DNA from: Spirochaeta sp.
GTDB taxonomy: Bacteria > Spirochaetota > Spirochaetia > UBA9216
Direction: 5' to 3'
Length of the DNA stretch: 9,297 bases
Assembly: GCA_003454605.1 (NCBI GenBank)
Contig: DMKD01000169.1
Location: 5,202 to 14,498, forward strand
Shown: in pieces, positions 1 through 7,023 of the stretch
Numbering within the stretch: the first letter of the stretch is position 1
Layout: each line of letters begins with the position of its first letter
Translations under genes and position numbers: made by a program
The notes under the pieces: model-generated
What the model saw: only the letters and a program-made list of their open reading frames with translations
Database searches by the model: none
What the model was told of the DNA's origin: nothing

Positions 1-4
1 GATG

Positions 5-24
5 ATCTTCTTAAGAAAGAAGAT
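5..24 (+). other. Short AT-rich hairpin just before the first gene
   Basis: Bases 5-12 (ATCTTCTT) and 17-24 (AAGAAGAT) are perfect inverted repeats with a 4-base loop (AAGA). G4 and T25 could add a wobble pair. The hairpin ends seven bases before the AAGGAG ribosome binding site of the first gene. It has no long T-tract after it, so I read it as an intercistronic mRNA structure, perhaps a processing or stability element between an upstream operon gene and the ferredoxin-like gene, rather than a strong terminator. Stem composition is weak (few GC pairs), so it could also be chance. Confidence 0.45.
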
Positions 25-30
25 TTATAG

Positions 31-36
31 AAGGAG
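31..36 (+). promoter_or_regulatory. Ribosome binding site that fixes the start of the first gene
   Basis: AAGGAG at 31-36 is a near-perfect Shine-Dalgarno. It sits 7 bases before the ATG at 44 and 4 bases before the ATG at 41. It rules out the in-frame ATG at 2, which would put the ribosome binding site inside the coding region. Confidence 0.8.
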
Positions 37-43
37 ACAGATG

Positions 44-436
44 ATGGCTAAGATGACTCTTGAAGAACTCAGAAAGCTCAGAGAAAATAAAAAAATCGAG
101 CTTGATAAAAGGGATACAGAAGGGAAAAGCATTCATATTATTATTGGTATGGGTACCTGTGGTATTGCAGCCGGAGCGAAAGAATCGCTTGACGCCTTCC
201 TTGAAGAAATAGATAAGCATAATATTGATAACGTTACTGTAAAGCAGACCGGATGTATGGGACTCTGCTATGTTGAACCGACTGTTGAAGTTAAGGTTCC
301 GGGGATGCCCGATACAATCTATGGAAACGTTGACGGTGCAACAGCCCGTGAGATCATCACAGAACATGTTCTTGCCGGAAAATTAGTAGATAAACATATT
401 TTCGACAGACCAGCTAAAGATATTGTAAAGGAATAA
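44..436 (+). CDS. Thioredoxin-like [2Fe-2S] ferredoxin-domain protein of the bifurcating hydrogenase operon
   Basis: A 130-residue soluble protein. Residues 1-28 are a charged helical lead (LEELRKLRENKK). Residues 29-120 form a thioredoxin-like [2Fe-2S] domain like those of NuoE and of the HydB N-terminus, with GMGTCGIAAGA around Cys39 and TGCMGLC giving Cys71 and Cys75. Only three of the four classical cluster cysteines are visible: compared with HydB's C-x4-C pair, the first cysteine position is Ile34. As I recall it, this GTCGIAAGA form is usual in the subfamily rather than a defect here. The protein probably takes part in electron transfer or assembly of the HydABC complex; its exact role is not established. 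The start is taken at ATG 44 (ATG 41 is possible) from the AAGGAG site. HydB begins 11 bases after the stop, so the two are certainly co-transcribed. It is shorter than NuoE/HydC (about 160 residues) and lacks that protein's four-cysteine pattern, so I do not call it hydC. Confidence 0.9.
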   Translation: MAKMTLEELRKLRENKKIELDKRDTEGKSIHIIIGMGTCGIAAGAKESLDAFLEEIDKHNIDNVTVKQTGCMGLCYVEPTVEVKVPGMPDTIYGNVDGATAREIITEHVLAGKLVDKHIFDRPAKDIVKE

Positions 437-447
437 CGGAGGTTAGT

Positions 448-2241
448 ATGGCAGTTAAGAATTATATACTGGTTTGCGGCGGTACAGCCTGCGAATCAAG
501 TAAGGCTACTGAAATCTTCAATGCCCTTGCAGCTGAAGCTGAGGCACAGGGTGTAATTGATGATATCCAGATTGTAAAAACAGGCTGTTTCGGATTTTGT
601 GAAAAGGGTCCGATTGTAAAAATTCTTCCAGAAGAAGCTTTCTACGTTGAGGTAGTACCCGAAGATGCTAAAGAGATAATATCAGAATCTATCGTCAAGG
701 GAAGAATGGTTGAAAGACTTCTCTATATTGATGAAGAAGATAAGAAGAAAGGTGATTTTGATATTGAAGATATCAAGTTCTACCAGAAGCAGGTGCGAAT
801 TGTTTTGCGTAACTGCGGTTTTATCGATCCGGAAAAGATTGATGAATACATAGCCCGTGAAGGTTATGTTGCTCTTGAAAAAGTACTTTTCGAGATGAAT
901 CCTGATGGTGTAATCAACGAACTTAAAGAGTCGGGTCTAAGGGGACGCGGCGGTGCAGGTTTCCCAACCTGGATGAAATGGAATTTTACCAAGGGTGTAA
1001 AAAACGACCAGAAATATATTGTCTGTAATGCCGATGAGGGCGACCCGGGTGCATACATGGACAGATCAACACTTGAAGGTGACCCCCATTCTGTACTCGA
1101 GGCAATGACAATTGCCGGTTACGCTGTCGGTGCCAATATGGGTGTAATTTATATCAGAGCGGAATATCCGCTCGCCATTGAAAGACTTGAGATTGCAATT
1201 AAGCAGGCCCGTGAATACGGTCTCCTCGGTAAAGATATTCTTGGAAGCGGGTTTGACTTTGATTTTGAAATCAGACTCGGTGCCGGAGCTTTTGTATGCG
1301 GTGAAGAAACAGCTCTTCTTCGTTCAATCGAGGGAAACCGCGGAATGCCGACTCCGAAACCTCCCTTTCCGGCAGTTGAGGGCCTATGGGGAAAACCAAC
1401 TGTTATCAATAACGTAGAAACCTGGGCAAATATACCAATGATAATTCTGAAAGGCGGCGAGTGGTTCCGTGGAATCGGAACCGAACGATCTTCCGGTACA
1501 AAGGTTTTCGCGCTCACAGGAAAAATTAACAACTCAGGCCTTGTTGAGGTTCCGATGGGAACAACACTACGAGAGATTGTTTTCGATATCGGCGGAGGAA
1601 TTACCGGCGGCAAAAAATTCAAAGCCGTGCAAACCGGAGGCCCTTCAGGCGGAGTGCTGACAGCTGATTTTCTTGACACTCCAATTGATTTCGATGAGCT
1701 CACAGCCGTCGGTTCTATGATGGGTTCCGGCGGTATGATAGTTATGGATGAAGATGACTGTATGATTGATGTTGTCAAGTTCTATCAGGAGTTTTGTGTT
1801 GATGAATCATGCGGAAAATGTGCTCCTTGCCGAATCGGTACAAGAAAGCTTTATGACATTCTTAGTAAGATTTCAAAAGGCAAGGGAACACACCAGGACC
1901 TTGAGAATATGGAAACCATCGGAAACGCTATGAAGAAAGCCGCGCTCTGCGGTCTCGGCCAGACAGCTCCAAACCCTATTCTTTCGACAATGAAATACTT
2001 CAGGAATGAATACCTGGAACATATTGATGATAAAGTCTGTAAAGCCGGAAAGTGTAAGGACCTCGTCAAGTTTGAGATTGATCCTGATAAGTGTATCGGT
2101 TGTACAGTTTGTGCCAGGAAGTGTCCGGTTAACTGCATCAGCGGCGAGAGAAAACAACCGCATTTTATTGACCAGGATCAATGTGTAAAATGTGGTGAAT
2201 GTTATGCTGCATGTAAGTTCGGCGCAATTACAAAGAGCTAA
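448..2241 (+). CDS. hydB: HydB, NuoF-like NAD(P)H/FMN flavoprotein subunit of bifurcating [FeFe]-hydrogenase
   Basis: A 597-residue soluble flavo-iron-sulfur subunit where NAD(P)H oxidation or reduction and electron bifurcation are thought to occur. Domains in order: a thioredoxin-like [2Fe-2S] domain (about 1-90; Cys10, 15, 47, 51); the NuoF FMN/NAD-binding core with GLRGRGGAGFP at 163-173 and GAGAFVCGEETAL at 278-290; an SLBB-like region (about 360-440); the NuoF [4Fe-4S] site ESCGKCAPCRIGT (Cys455, 458, 461, plus Cys501); a CKAGKC segment (Cys531, 536); and a C-terminal two-cluster ferredoxin (Cys549, 552, 555, 559 and Cys579, 582, 585, 589). The N-terminal [2Fe-2S] and C-terminal ferredoxin extensions separate HydB from plain complex I NuoF (about 430 residues). 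CGGAGG at 437-442 sits 5 bases before the ATG. The gene lies between the ferredoxin-like gene and hydA. NADH versus NADPH specificity cannot be read from the motifs with confidence. Confidence 0.96.
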   Translation: MAVKNYILVCGGTACESSKATEIFNALAAEAEAQGVIDDIQIVKTGCFGFCEKGPIVKILPEEAFYVEVVPEDAKEIISESIVKGRMVERLLYIDEEDKKKGDFDIEDIKFYQKQVRIVLRNCGFIDPEKIDEYIAREGYVALEKVLFEMNPDGVINELKESGLRGRGGAGFPTWMKWNFTKGVKNDQKYIVCNADEGDPGAYMDRSTLEGDPHSVLEAMTIAGYAVGANMGVIYIRAEYPLAIERLEIAIKQAREYGLLGKDILGSGFDFDFEIRLGAGAFVCGEETALLRSIEGNRGMPTPKPPFPAVEGLWGKPTVINNVETWANIPMIILKGGEWFRGIGTERSSGTKVFALTGKINNSGLVEVPMGTTLREIVFDIGGGITGGKKFKAVQTGGPSGGVLTADFLDTPIDFDELTAVGSMMGSGGMIVMDEDDCMIDVVKFYQEFCVDESCGKCAPCRIGTRKLYDILSKISKGKGTHQDLENMETIGNAMKKAALCGLGQTAPNPILSTMKYFRNEYLEHIDDKVCKAGKCKDLVKFEIDPDKCIGCTVCARKCPVNCISGERKQPHFIDQDQCVKCGECYAACKFGAITKS

Positions 2242-2256
2242 GCAAGGAGAATAACA

Positions 2257-4008
2257 GTGAGTACTGTAGATATAAAGATTAACGGCAGAGATATAACAGT
2301 TGCTGCCGGAACTTCAATTTTAAATGCAGCAAAGCTTGCCGGCTGTAAAATCCCGACACTTTGCTATCACTCAGACCTCGAGCCATGGGCAGCATGTGGT
2401 ATATGTGTTGTTAAGATCGAAGGCAATCCCAGAATGGTAAGAGCCTGTTCCACCCTGGTTTCAGAAGGCCAGAACTATATTACCCAGGATCCTGAGATTC
2501 ACTCAATTAGAAAAACAGTTATCGAGATGACTCTCGCTGACCATCCACAGGAATGTCTTACCTGCGGTAGAAATCAGACTTGTGAGCTGCAGAGGCTTTC
2601 AGCTGAATATGGAATCAGAGAGATTCCGTTCGACCGTAATGTTAAGAGGCTTCCTCTGGATAAGTCTACTCCGTCAATTGTGCTTGATCCTTCTAAATGC
2701 ATCCAGTGCGGACGCTGTGCGCAGGTCTGCCAGCAGCTTCAGGACGTATGGGCTCTTGAGTTTATCGGAAGGGGTGAAAAGACCAGATTGATGCCTTCAG
2801 CGGGTGTCCTTCTTAATGAAAGCCCCTGTATCAAGTGCGGTCAGTGTTCCGCGCACTGTCCTGTAGGCGCGATATATGAAAAAGATGAAACTGACATTAT
2901 GCGGGCTGCTGTTCAGGATGAAACCAAACATGTTGTTGTTCAAATCGCCCCTGCTGTTCGTGTTGCCCTTGGCGAAGCTTTCGGAATGGAACCCGGCACA
3001 ATTGTAACCGGCCAGATATATGCGGCTCTCAGACGCCTTGGAGCGGATGCGGTATTCGACACAAACTTTTCCGCCGACCTTACAATAATGGAAGAAGGTT
3101 CGGAGTTTGTTGAGCGGGTAGTGAACGGCAAGGGTGAACTGCCCCAGCTTACTTCATGCTGTCCTGCATGGACTGACTACATGGAAAAATACTACTCAGA
3201 TATGATTCCTAATTTTTCAACTGCAAAGTCTCCTATGATGATGCAGGGGGCAATTACAAAGACTTACTATGCTGAGAATCAGAAGATAGATCCAAAGAAT
3301 ATCTACTCAATAGCGATAATGCCTTGTACCGCAAAGAAGTTTGAGCGTATCAGAGATGAAAATATGCAGGCTTCCGGTTATGATGACGTGGATCTTGTTC
3401 TCACAACAAGAGAACTTGCTCGTATGATTAAAACTGCCGGCATAGACTTTTTGAACCTCAAAGAAGAGGAAGCTGACAGTCCAATTGGACAATACGCAGG
3501 TGCGGGAACGATTTTCGGTGTCACCGGTGGTGTTATGGAAGCAGCTGTCCGGTCGGCTTATTATCTGATTACCAATGAAGAACTTGAGGATGTCAATATT
3601 ACCGCTGTTCGTGGGATGGAAGGCGTGAAAGCAGGTGTCGTAGATATTAAGGGAACCAAGGTCAAAGTAGCTGTTGCTCATGGAATCGCGAATGTTAAGT
3701 CGGTGCTTGATGAAGTTAGAGCAGCACGGGAGGCTGGTAAAGAGCCGCCTTATCACTTTATTGAAGTCATGGCTTGCCGGGGCGGATGTATTGCCGGCGG
3801 TGGTCAGCCTTATGGTACTGAAGATGATGTACGTGAGAAGAGAATTGCTGGAATCTATAAAGATGATGAGCAGAGTGAAGTCAGATGTTCGCATCAGAAC
3901 CCTGAAATTACTCAGATTTATAAAGATTATCTCGGAAAACCGATGAGCGACAAATCACATCACCTGCTGCATACTCATTACACACCTAGAAAGGTTTACA
4001 CAAAGTAA
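2257..4008 (+). CDS. hydA: HydA, catalytic [FeFe]-hydrogenase subunit of the bifurcating complex
   Basis: A 583-residue cytoplasmic enzyme that reversibly reduces protons to H2 at the H-cluster. Domains in order: a plant-type [2Fe-2S] domain (Cys36, 47, 50, 64); a His-ligated [4Fe-4S] segment (His96, Cys100, 103, 109); two [4Fe-4S] ferredoxin motifs (Cys148, 151, 154, 158 and Cys191, 194, 197, 201); then the H-cluster domain. All three signatures are intact: L1 TSCCPAW (299-305; Cys301 the proton-relay Cys, Cys302 a ligand), L2 MPCTAKKFE (Cys357) and L3 MACRGGCIAGGGQP (Cys507, Cys511). The small-subunit-like tail ends in a His/Lys-rich stretch. It lacks the extra C-terminal [2Fe-2S] domain of longer Thermotoga HydA. 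The modular layout and operon context fit group A3 (multimeric, bifurcating). Translation starts at GTG 2257, with AAGGAGA at 2244-2250 spaced 6 bases; it follows hydB by 15 bases. H-cluster maturation genes (hydE, F, G) are not in the window. Confidence 0.97.
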   Translation: MSTVDIKINGRDITVAAGTSILNAAKLAGCKIPTLCYHSDLEPWAACGICVVKIEGNPRMVRACSTLVSEGQNYITQDPEIHSIRKTVIEMTLADHPQECLTCGRNQTCELQRLSAEYGIREIPFDRNVKRLPLDKSTPSIVLDPSKCIQCGRCAQVCQQLQDVWALEFIGRGEKTRLMPSAGVLLNESPCIKCGQCSAHCPVGAIYEKDETDIMRAAVQDETKHVVVQIAPAVRVALGEAFGMEPGTIVTGQIYAALRRLGADAVFDTNFSADLTIMEEGSEFVERVVNGKGELPQLTSCCPAWTDYMEKYYSDMIPNFSTAKSPMMMQGAITKTYYAENQKIDPKNIYSIAIMPCTAKKFERIRDENMQASGYDDVDLVLTTRELARMIKTAGIDFLNLKEEEADSPIGQYAGAGTIFGVTGGVMEAAVRSAYYLITNEELEDVNITAVRGMEGVKAGVVDIKGTKVKVAVAHGIANVKSVLDEVRAAREAGKEPPYHFIEVMACRGGCIAGGGQPYGTEDDVREKRIAGIYKDDEQSEVRCSHQNPEITQIYKDYLGKPMSDKSHHLLHTHYTPRKVYTK

Positions 4009-4034
4009 GCAGTTAATTCGAGAGAGTAATTTTG

Positions 4035-4070
4035 GCCGGCTGGAGTTTAACTTCAGTCGGCTTTATTTAT
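4035..4070 (+). terminator. Rho-independent terminator after hydA
   Basis: Bases 4035-4045 (GCCGGCTGGAG) pair with 4051-4061 (CTTCAGTCGGC) in an 11-bp stem containing two G-T (G-U in RNA) wobbles, with a 5-base loop (TTTAA), followed by TTTATTTAT. It starts 26 bases after the hydA stop. The convergent histidine kinase gene ends at 4063, inside the T-rich tail. For - strand transcripts the stem is followed by only a short, poor T-stretch (CCAAAATTAC), so termination should work mainly on the hydrogenase transcript. Confidence 0.78.
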
Positions 4071-5907
4071 ATGCGGGTAATGAAAAAATGAACTCCGAAC
4101 CTTCACCCGGCTGTGATTCTACTGAGATCGAACCGCCCATCTGTTCAATGATTGAGCGTGAAAGGGTCAGACCCAGGCCGGTTCCCTTGCTGAAGCTGTC
4201 GGCCTGATAAAAGCGTTTGAAGATCCTGGATTGCTCTTTAATCGGGATCCCCAGGCCTGTATCCTTAACACTGAAACAAACCATATCATCACCGTCTTTT
4301 TTTGAGCAGGACAGGTTTATGCTGCCTCGTTTTGTGTATTTGAAGGCATTATTAATTAGATTGATGAGTACCTGTTTGACTCTTTCCCTGTCGGCATATA
4401 CTAAAAGCCCAGGTTCAGGGCTCTCAATTTTTAGACTGATATCAGGATAATCATGGTCGAAATATATATGCTTCATTTCTTCAAATACTTCAGTGAGTAA
4501 AACCGGCTCTGATGAGAAGTCGGGACTGCCGGATTCAATCGAAGAGAAGTCAAGAATGTCGTCAATTATTTTTAGCAGCAGCCTGCTGCTCTGATTTATT
4601 ATTTCCTTGAATTTTTTCTGCTCGACGGGGCTGGGGTTTTGAGTTAAAAGATCTGAAAATCCGAGAATAGCATTCAGGGGCGTTCTGATCTCATGGCTCA
4701 TATTAGCCAGAAAGACTGTTTTCAGATGTTCGGATTCTTCGGCTTTTTCCTTTGCTTCGATAAGCTCCTTTTCAATCAGTTTTCTATCAGTTATATCCTG
4801 AACCCAACCGTAAAATTGGATATTGCCGTATTCATCTATAGACTTAGTAAAAGTTTCGCCTGCAATCCATTTTGCTTCTTCACCCCAGGGGTGGATTTTA
4901 TATTCAAATTTGTATGATGAGAGTTCATCTTTTTCATTCAGGATAGTTATGATTCGCTGATCCCTGGTTTTTTGAAACGCCTGATCTATGGCATCATTGA
5001 TAATCTGCTCTGTCATTAGAGTTCCTCTCGGAATGTTGTATATATCATATGTTTCATCCGACCATATCCATCGGTCATTTATGAAATCTTTTTCCCAGTA
5101 ACCGACCTTCGCTATACGCATTACATTTGCAAGGGTGTTTTTTGCCCGTTCGGTTTCAATTTCATTCAGCTTTCGTTCACTTATATCTTCAATAATAAAA
5201 AGATCGGCATTTTTATTGTTATATCTTTGAGCCTTACGAATAATTGAAAGCCAGCAATCATGTCCGTCAGGGTGAGGATAACTCATTTCGCTACTGCTTA
5301 TTCTGTTTTCGCTGTCAGAGGTGAGAAGAGTTTTTGCCCTGTTTTTAAATATCCCGTCTATGAATTCTGTAAGATTAAGTCCTTCATATGGGGTCTCTTC
5401 AACTCCGAGAATATCCCAGGCTTTCGAGTTAATATAAACTATGATGTGTTCTATTGCGATGATTATCCCAAGTAATGCCGATCGAATAAGCGTGCTTGAG
5501 ACGAGGTCAGTCTGGTGCTGGGTAAGAGGTATCATCTCTTCTGTCTCTTCTTTAAGGTTTGCGATGCAGTAATAATACTTAAGACTGCCGTCCTCGTTAA
5601 AAACCCCTTCGTTATGCCATTTTTCCAATATTATCGAGCCGTCGGGAAGGGCCGAAGGGTAGATGTTTTCAAAAGTTGGATTGCTCTGATCTATCTTGCG
5701 ATATTTACCTTTGAGAACAGGAGCATAATCATTCGGGATAATATCTTCGAGAGACATTGACAGGATATTCTCTTTTTTAATTCTCATATGCTGCGCATAG
5801 GCATTATTAGCCCATATGAATATAAAATCAGGGCTCAATATAGTTACCGGATCGGAAATCTTGTCGAGAATACTGAAAAATTCTTTGGAATCAGGACTGA
5901 TAATCAT
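4063..5907 (-). CDS. Soluble PAS-PAS-PAS sensor histidine kinase
   Basis: A 614-residue cytoplasmic sensor kinase with no signal peptide or membrane helix. PAS domains lie at about 8-118, 135-245 and 260-377; the last is a PAS_3-type fold ending in the PAC-like segment GWVQDITDRK. A coiled linker (378-395, LIEKELIEAKEKAEESEHLK) leads to the HisKA H-box MSHEIRTPLN with phospho-acceptor His405. The ATPase domain has an N-box LINNAFKYT (Asn519/520), G1 DTGLGIP (549-555), F-box FKRFYQ (563-568) and G2 GTGLGL (575-580), all intact. It has no receiver domain, and no response regulator lies in the window, so its partner is elsewhere. An in-frame TAA lies 9 bases before the ATG, which fixes this as the earliest start; the upstream AAGATAGA is a weak ribosome binding site. 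It is the last gene of the - strand block, 39 bases after the PHP gene, and converges on hydA. A histidine kinase commonly accompanies hydABC loci. Its ligand is not predictable; redox, O2 or flavin sensing by a PAS domain is only a guess. Confidence 0.94.
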   Translation of the reverse strand: MIISPDSKEFFSILDKISDPVTILSPDFIFIWANNAYAQHMRIKKENILSMSLEDIIPNDYAPVLKGKYRKIDQSNPTFENIYPSALPDGSIILEKWHNEGVFNEDGSLKYYYCIANLKEETEEMIPLTQHQTDLVSSTLIRSALLGIIIAIEHIIVYINSKAWDILGVEETPYEGLNLTEFIDGIFKNRAKTLLTSDSENRISSSEMSYPHPDGHDCWLSIIRKAQRYNNKNADLFIIEDISERKLNEIETERAKNTLANVMRIAKVGYWEKDFINDRWIWSDETYDIYNIPRGTLMTEQIINDAIDQAFQKTRDQRIITILNEKDELSSYKFEYKIHPWGEEAKWIAGETFTKSIDEYGNIQFYGWVQDITDRKLIEKELIEAKEKAEESEHLKTVFLANMSHEIRTPLNAILGFSDLLTQNPSPVEQKKFKEIINQSSRLLLKIIDDILDFSSIESGSPDFSSEPVLLTEVFEEMKHIYFDHDYPDISLKIESPEPGLLVYADRERVKQVLINLINNAFKYTKRGSINLSCSKKDGDDMVCFSVKDTGLGIPIKEQSRIFKRFYQADSFSKGTGLGLTLSRSIIEQMGGSISVESQPGEGSEFIFSLPAYK

Positions 5908-5916
5908 TCTATCTTA

Positions 5917-5945
5917 ATTATAGGATTGTTGGTGAAAAAATACAA
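5917..5945 (-). promoter_or_regulatory. Candidate promoter for the histidine kinase gene
   Basis: Reading the - strand, TTGTAT (5945-5940) and a perfect TATAAT (5922-5917) are separated by 17 bases in the short PHP-kinase gap. The -35 box matches consensus at only three positions. A start about 7 bases after the -10 box would fall within a few bases of the ATG at 5907, giving an almost leaderless mRNA. That agrees with the weak ribosome binding site but makes the call uncertain in an AT-rich gap. Confidence 0.35.
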
Positions 5946-5946
5946 A

Positions 5947-6651
5947 TCAAAATAAGCAAATTTTATCTTCCGCAATTGCTTTTTTCAAAGATGAAAATGT
6001 CAGTTCACCGGTATCAAATACAGTCGAATGAACTGCAATATCATCAATGTAATGAGCGTCAGAATTCATTATCAGACTGTGAGCGCCGGTATCGACAGGG
6101 CAGGGAATTTGTGTTGTCTCGAGAGCAGTATATTCCATATCAGGCAGGAAGCCTAACTGAGATGGAATGCTGAATACAGGTTTGTCGATATGGGCCGGAA
6201 TGAACATTCCTCCAAGATCCATGACGTGATCAAAGAGTTCATCGAGCGTCAGCCCTGCCGCATTAATCAGGTATTTTTCAACCTCACCTATAATGTTGTC
6301 CTCAGTATCAACAAAGACCTGATCGCCGAACTTTTCAGGCTTATTGGGTATATCAGGCAGTTTGTCGTAGATCACACTGCCTAATTCTTCCGCTTGTTCA
6401 ACCGTTTCAAACAGGCATAATATGTGTGCCTCTTCAATACTCGTTACTTCCATGCCGAATATCGGCATAATGTTATTTTTTTCGCAGCAGGATTTAAAAG
6501 CCCTGCAGTTAAGGGCTGAATTATGATCAGTCAGTGCGGCGGCATCTAAACCTGCTGCGGCCGCTTTTACAGCTATTGCCGACGGTGACATCTCAAGGCT
6601 GCCGCAGGGGCTGAGGCAGGAATGGATGTGAAGATCAGCTTTGATTTTCAA
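5947..6651 (-). CDS. PHP-domain metal-dependent phosphoesterase (hydrogenase-cluster type)
   Basis: A 234-residue soluble protein of the PHP superfamily (polymerase and histidinol phosphatase fold), predicted to hydrolyse a phosphoester using a cluster of bound metals. The full ligand set is visible: DLHIH (Asp6, His8, His10), TDHNS (Asp42, His43), GMEVTS (Glu68), EEAHI (His76), PAHID (His154) and NSDAH (Asp198, His200). It is close to the usual length of stand-alone PHP proteins and is not a polymerase or HisK fragment. It starts at TTG 6651. The only candidate upstream is blocked by the stop of the preceding gene, and the next Met (residue 21) would remove the HxH motif. The TTG lies 9 bases after that stop, in the same reading frame, with only ACAGG directly abutting it, so translation probably depends on coupling to the upstream gene. 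Substrate unknown: a nucleotide or phosphoprotein are both possible. Confidence 0.88.
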   Translation of the reverse strand: MKIKADLHIHSCLSPCGSLEMSPSAIAVKAAAAGLDAAALTDHNSALNCRAFKSCCEKNNIMPIFGMEVTSIEEAHILCLFETVEQAEELGSVIYDKLPDIPNKPEKFGDQVFVDTEDNIIGEVEKYLINAAGLTLDELFDHVMDLGGMFIPAHIDKPVFSIPSQLGFLPDMEYTALETTQIPCPVDTGAHSLIMNSDAHYIDDIAVHSTVFDTGELTFSSLKKAIAEDKICLF

Positions 6652-6660
6652 CCTGTCTGA

Positions 6661-6996
6661 TCAGCTGCAGAGATCCAGGGCTCTGGCGACAGTTACAGAG
6701 GCATCAAACTGATTGAGGCCGGTCTGAAGAATTGCGATGCATTCACTTTCAGCTGCAGGCAGCATGTCTTCCGGAGCCTTGCGGTTGTTGCAGAGTATTA
6801 TGGCGTTAATGCCAGCAAGAGAGGCAACTGCAATAGTGTTTTTATGCGCCTGAATGGTTATGAGTACCGAGTCATCGGGTGCATTGCCCATGACATCGCT
6901 TAAGAGGTCTGAGGTATATGCTTTTTTTATTTCACTGTCGGGACATTTTGTAAGCAGCTCAAATTTGAGTTTATCGTTTAATTCTTTAATGTTCAT
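6661..6996 (-). CDS. Stand-alone DRTGG-domain protein (second copy)
   Basis: A 111-residue soluble protein whose centre (about 26-105) resembles the DRTGG fold seen as a regulatory domain in some phosphotransacetylases and near CBS domains. The recognisable signature is YTSDLLSDVMGNAPDDS at 27-43, followed by an alternating strand-helix pattern (VLITIQAHKNTIAVASLAG, AIILCNNRKAP, CIAILQT). Automated annotation often calls such proteins serine kinase, but no Walker A (GxxxxGKS/T) or kinase motif is present, so I do not. AGGA at 7007-7004 is 7 bases from the ATG. It is the first gene after the dyad array. Its stop codon is followed in the same frame by the PHP gene. It is a diverged paralogue of the protein at 8044-8394 (shared SDL-S-V core and similar length). 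Such small proteins recur beside HydABC-type hydrogenases; molecular role unknown. Confidence 0.82.
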   Translation of the reverse strand: MNIKELNDKLKFELLTKCPDSEIKKAYTSDLLSDVMGNAPDDSVLITIQAHKNTIAVASLAGINAIILCNNRKAPEDMLPAAESECIAILQTGLNQFDASVTVARALDLCS

Positions 6997-7023
6997 GAAC
7001 TTATCCTATATTTTTTTATTCAA

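Noticed and set aside
2..43. Upstream ATG at position 2 as start of the first gene
   Set aside because: It would place a strong AAGGAG site inside the coding region and add residues not seen in the family; ATG 44 (or 41) has the proper spacing.
1149..1778. 209-codon open frame on the - strand inside hydB
   Set aside because: It is antisense to a well-supported gene, is Ser/Pro-rich low-complexity shadow sequence, and has no recognisable domain.
3307..3894. 195-codon open frame on the - strand inside hydA
   Set aside because: It overlaps the catalytic H-cluster coding region in antisense and shows no domain; a shadow frame.
6661..6663. TGA as a selenocysteine codon joining DRTGG and PHP
   Set aside because: No selenocysteine family context, the residue would fall in an unconserved linker, and no clear SECIS-like hairpin directly follows; the TTG start matches the usual PHP N-terminus.
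6661..6996. HPr-type serine kinase annotation for the small DRTGG proteins
   Set aside because: No Walker A or other kinase motif; the name appears to be propagated from domain neighbours.
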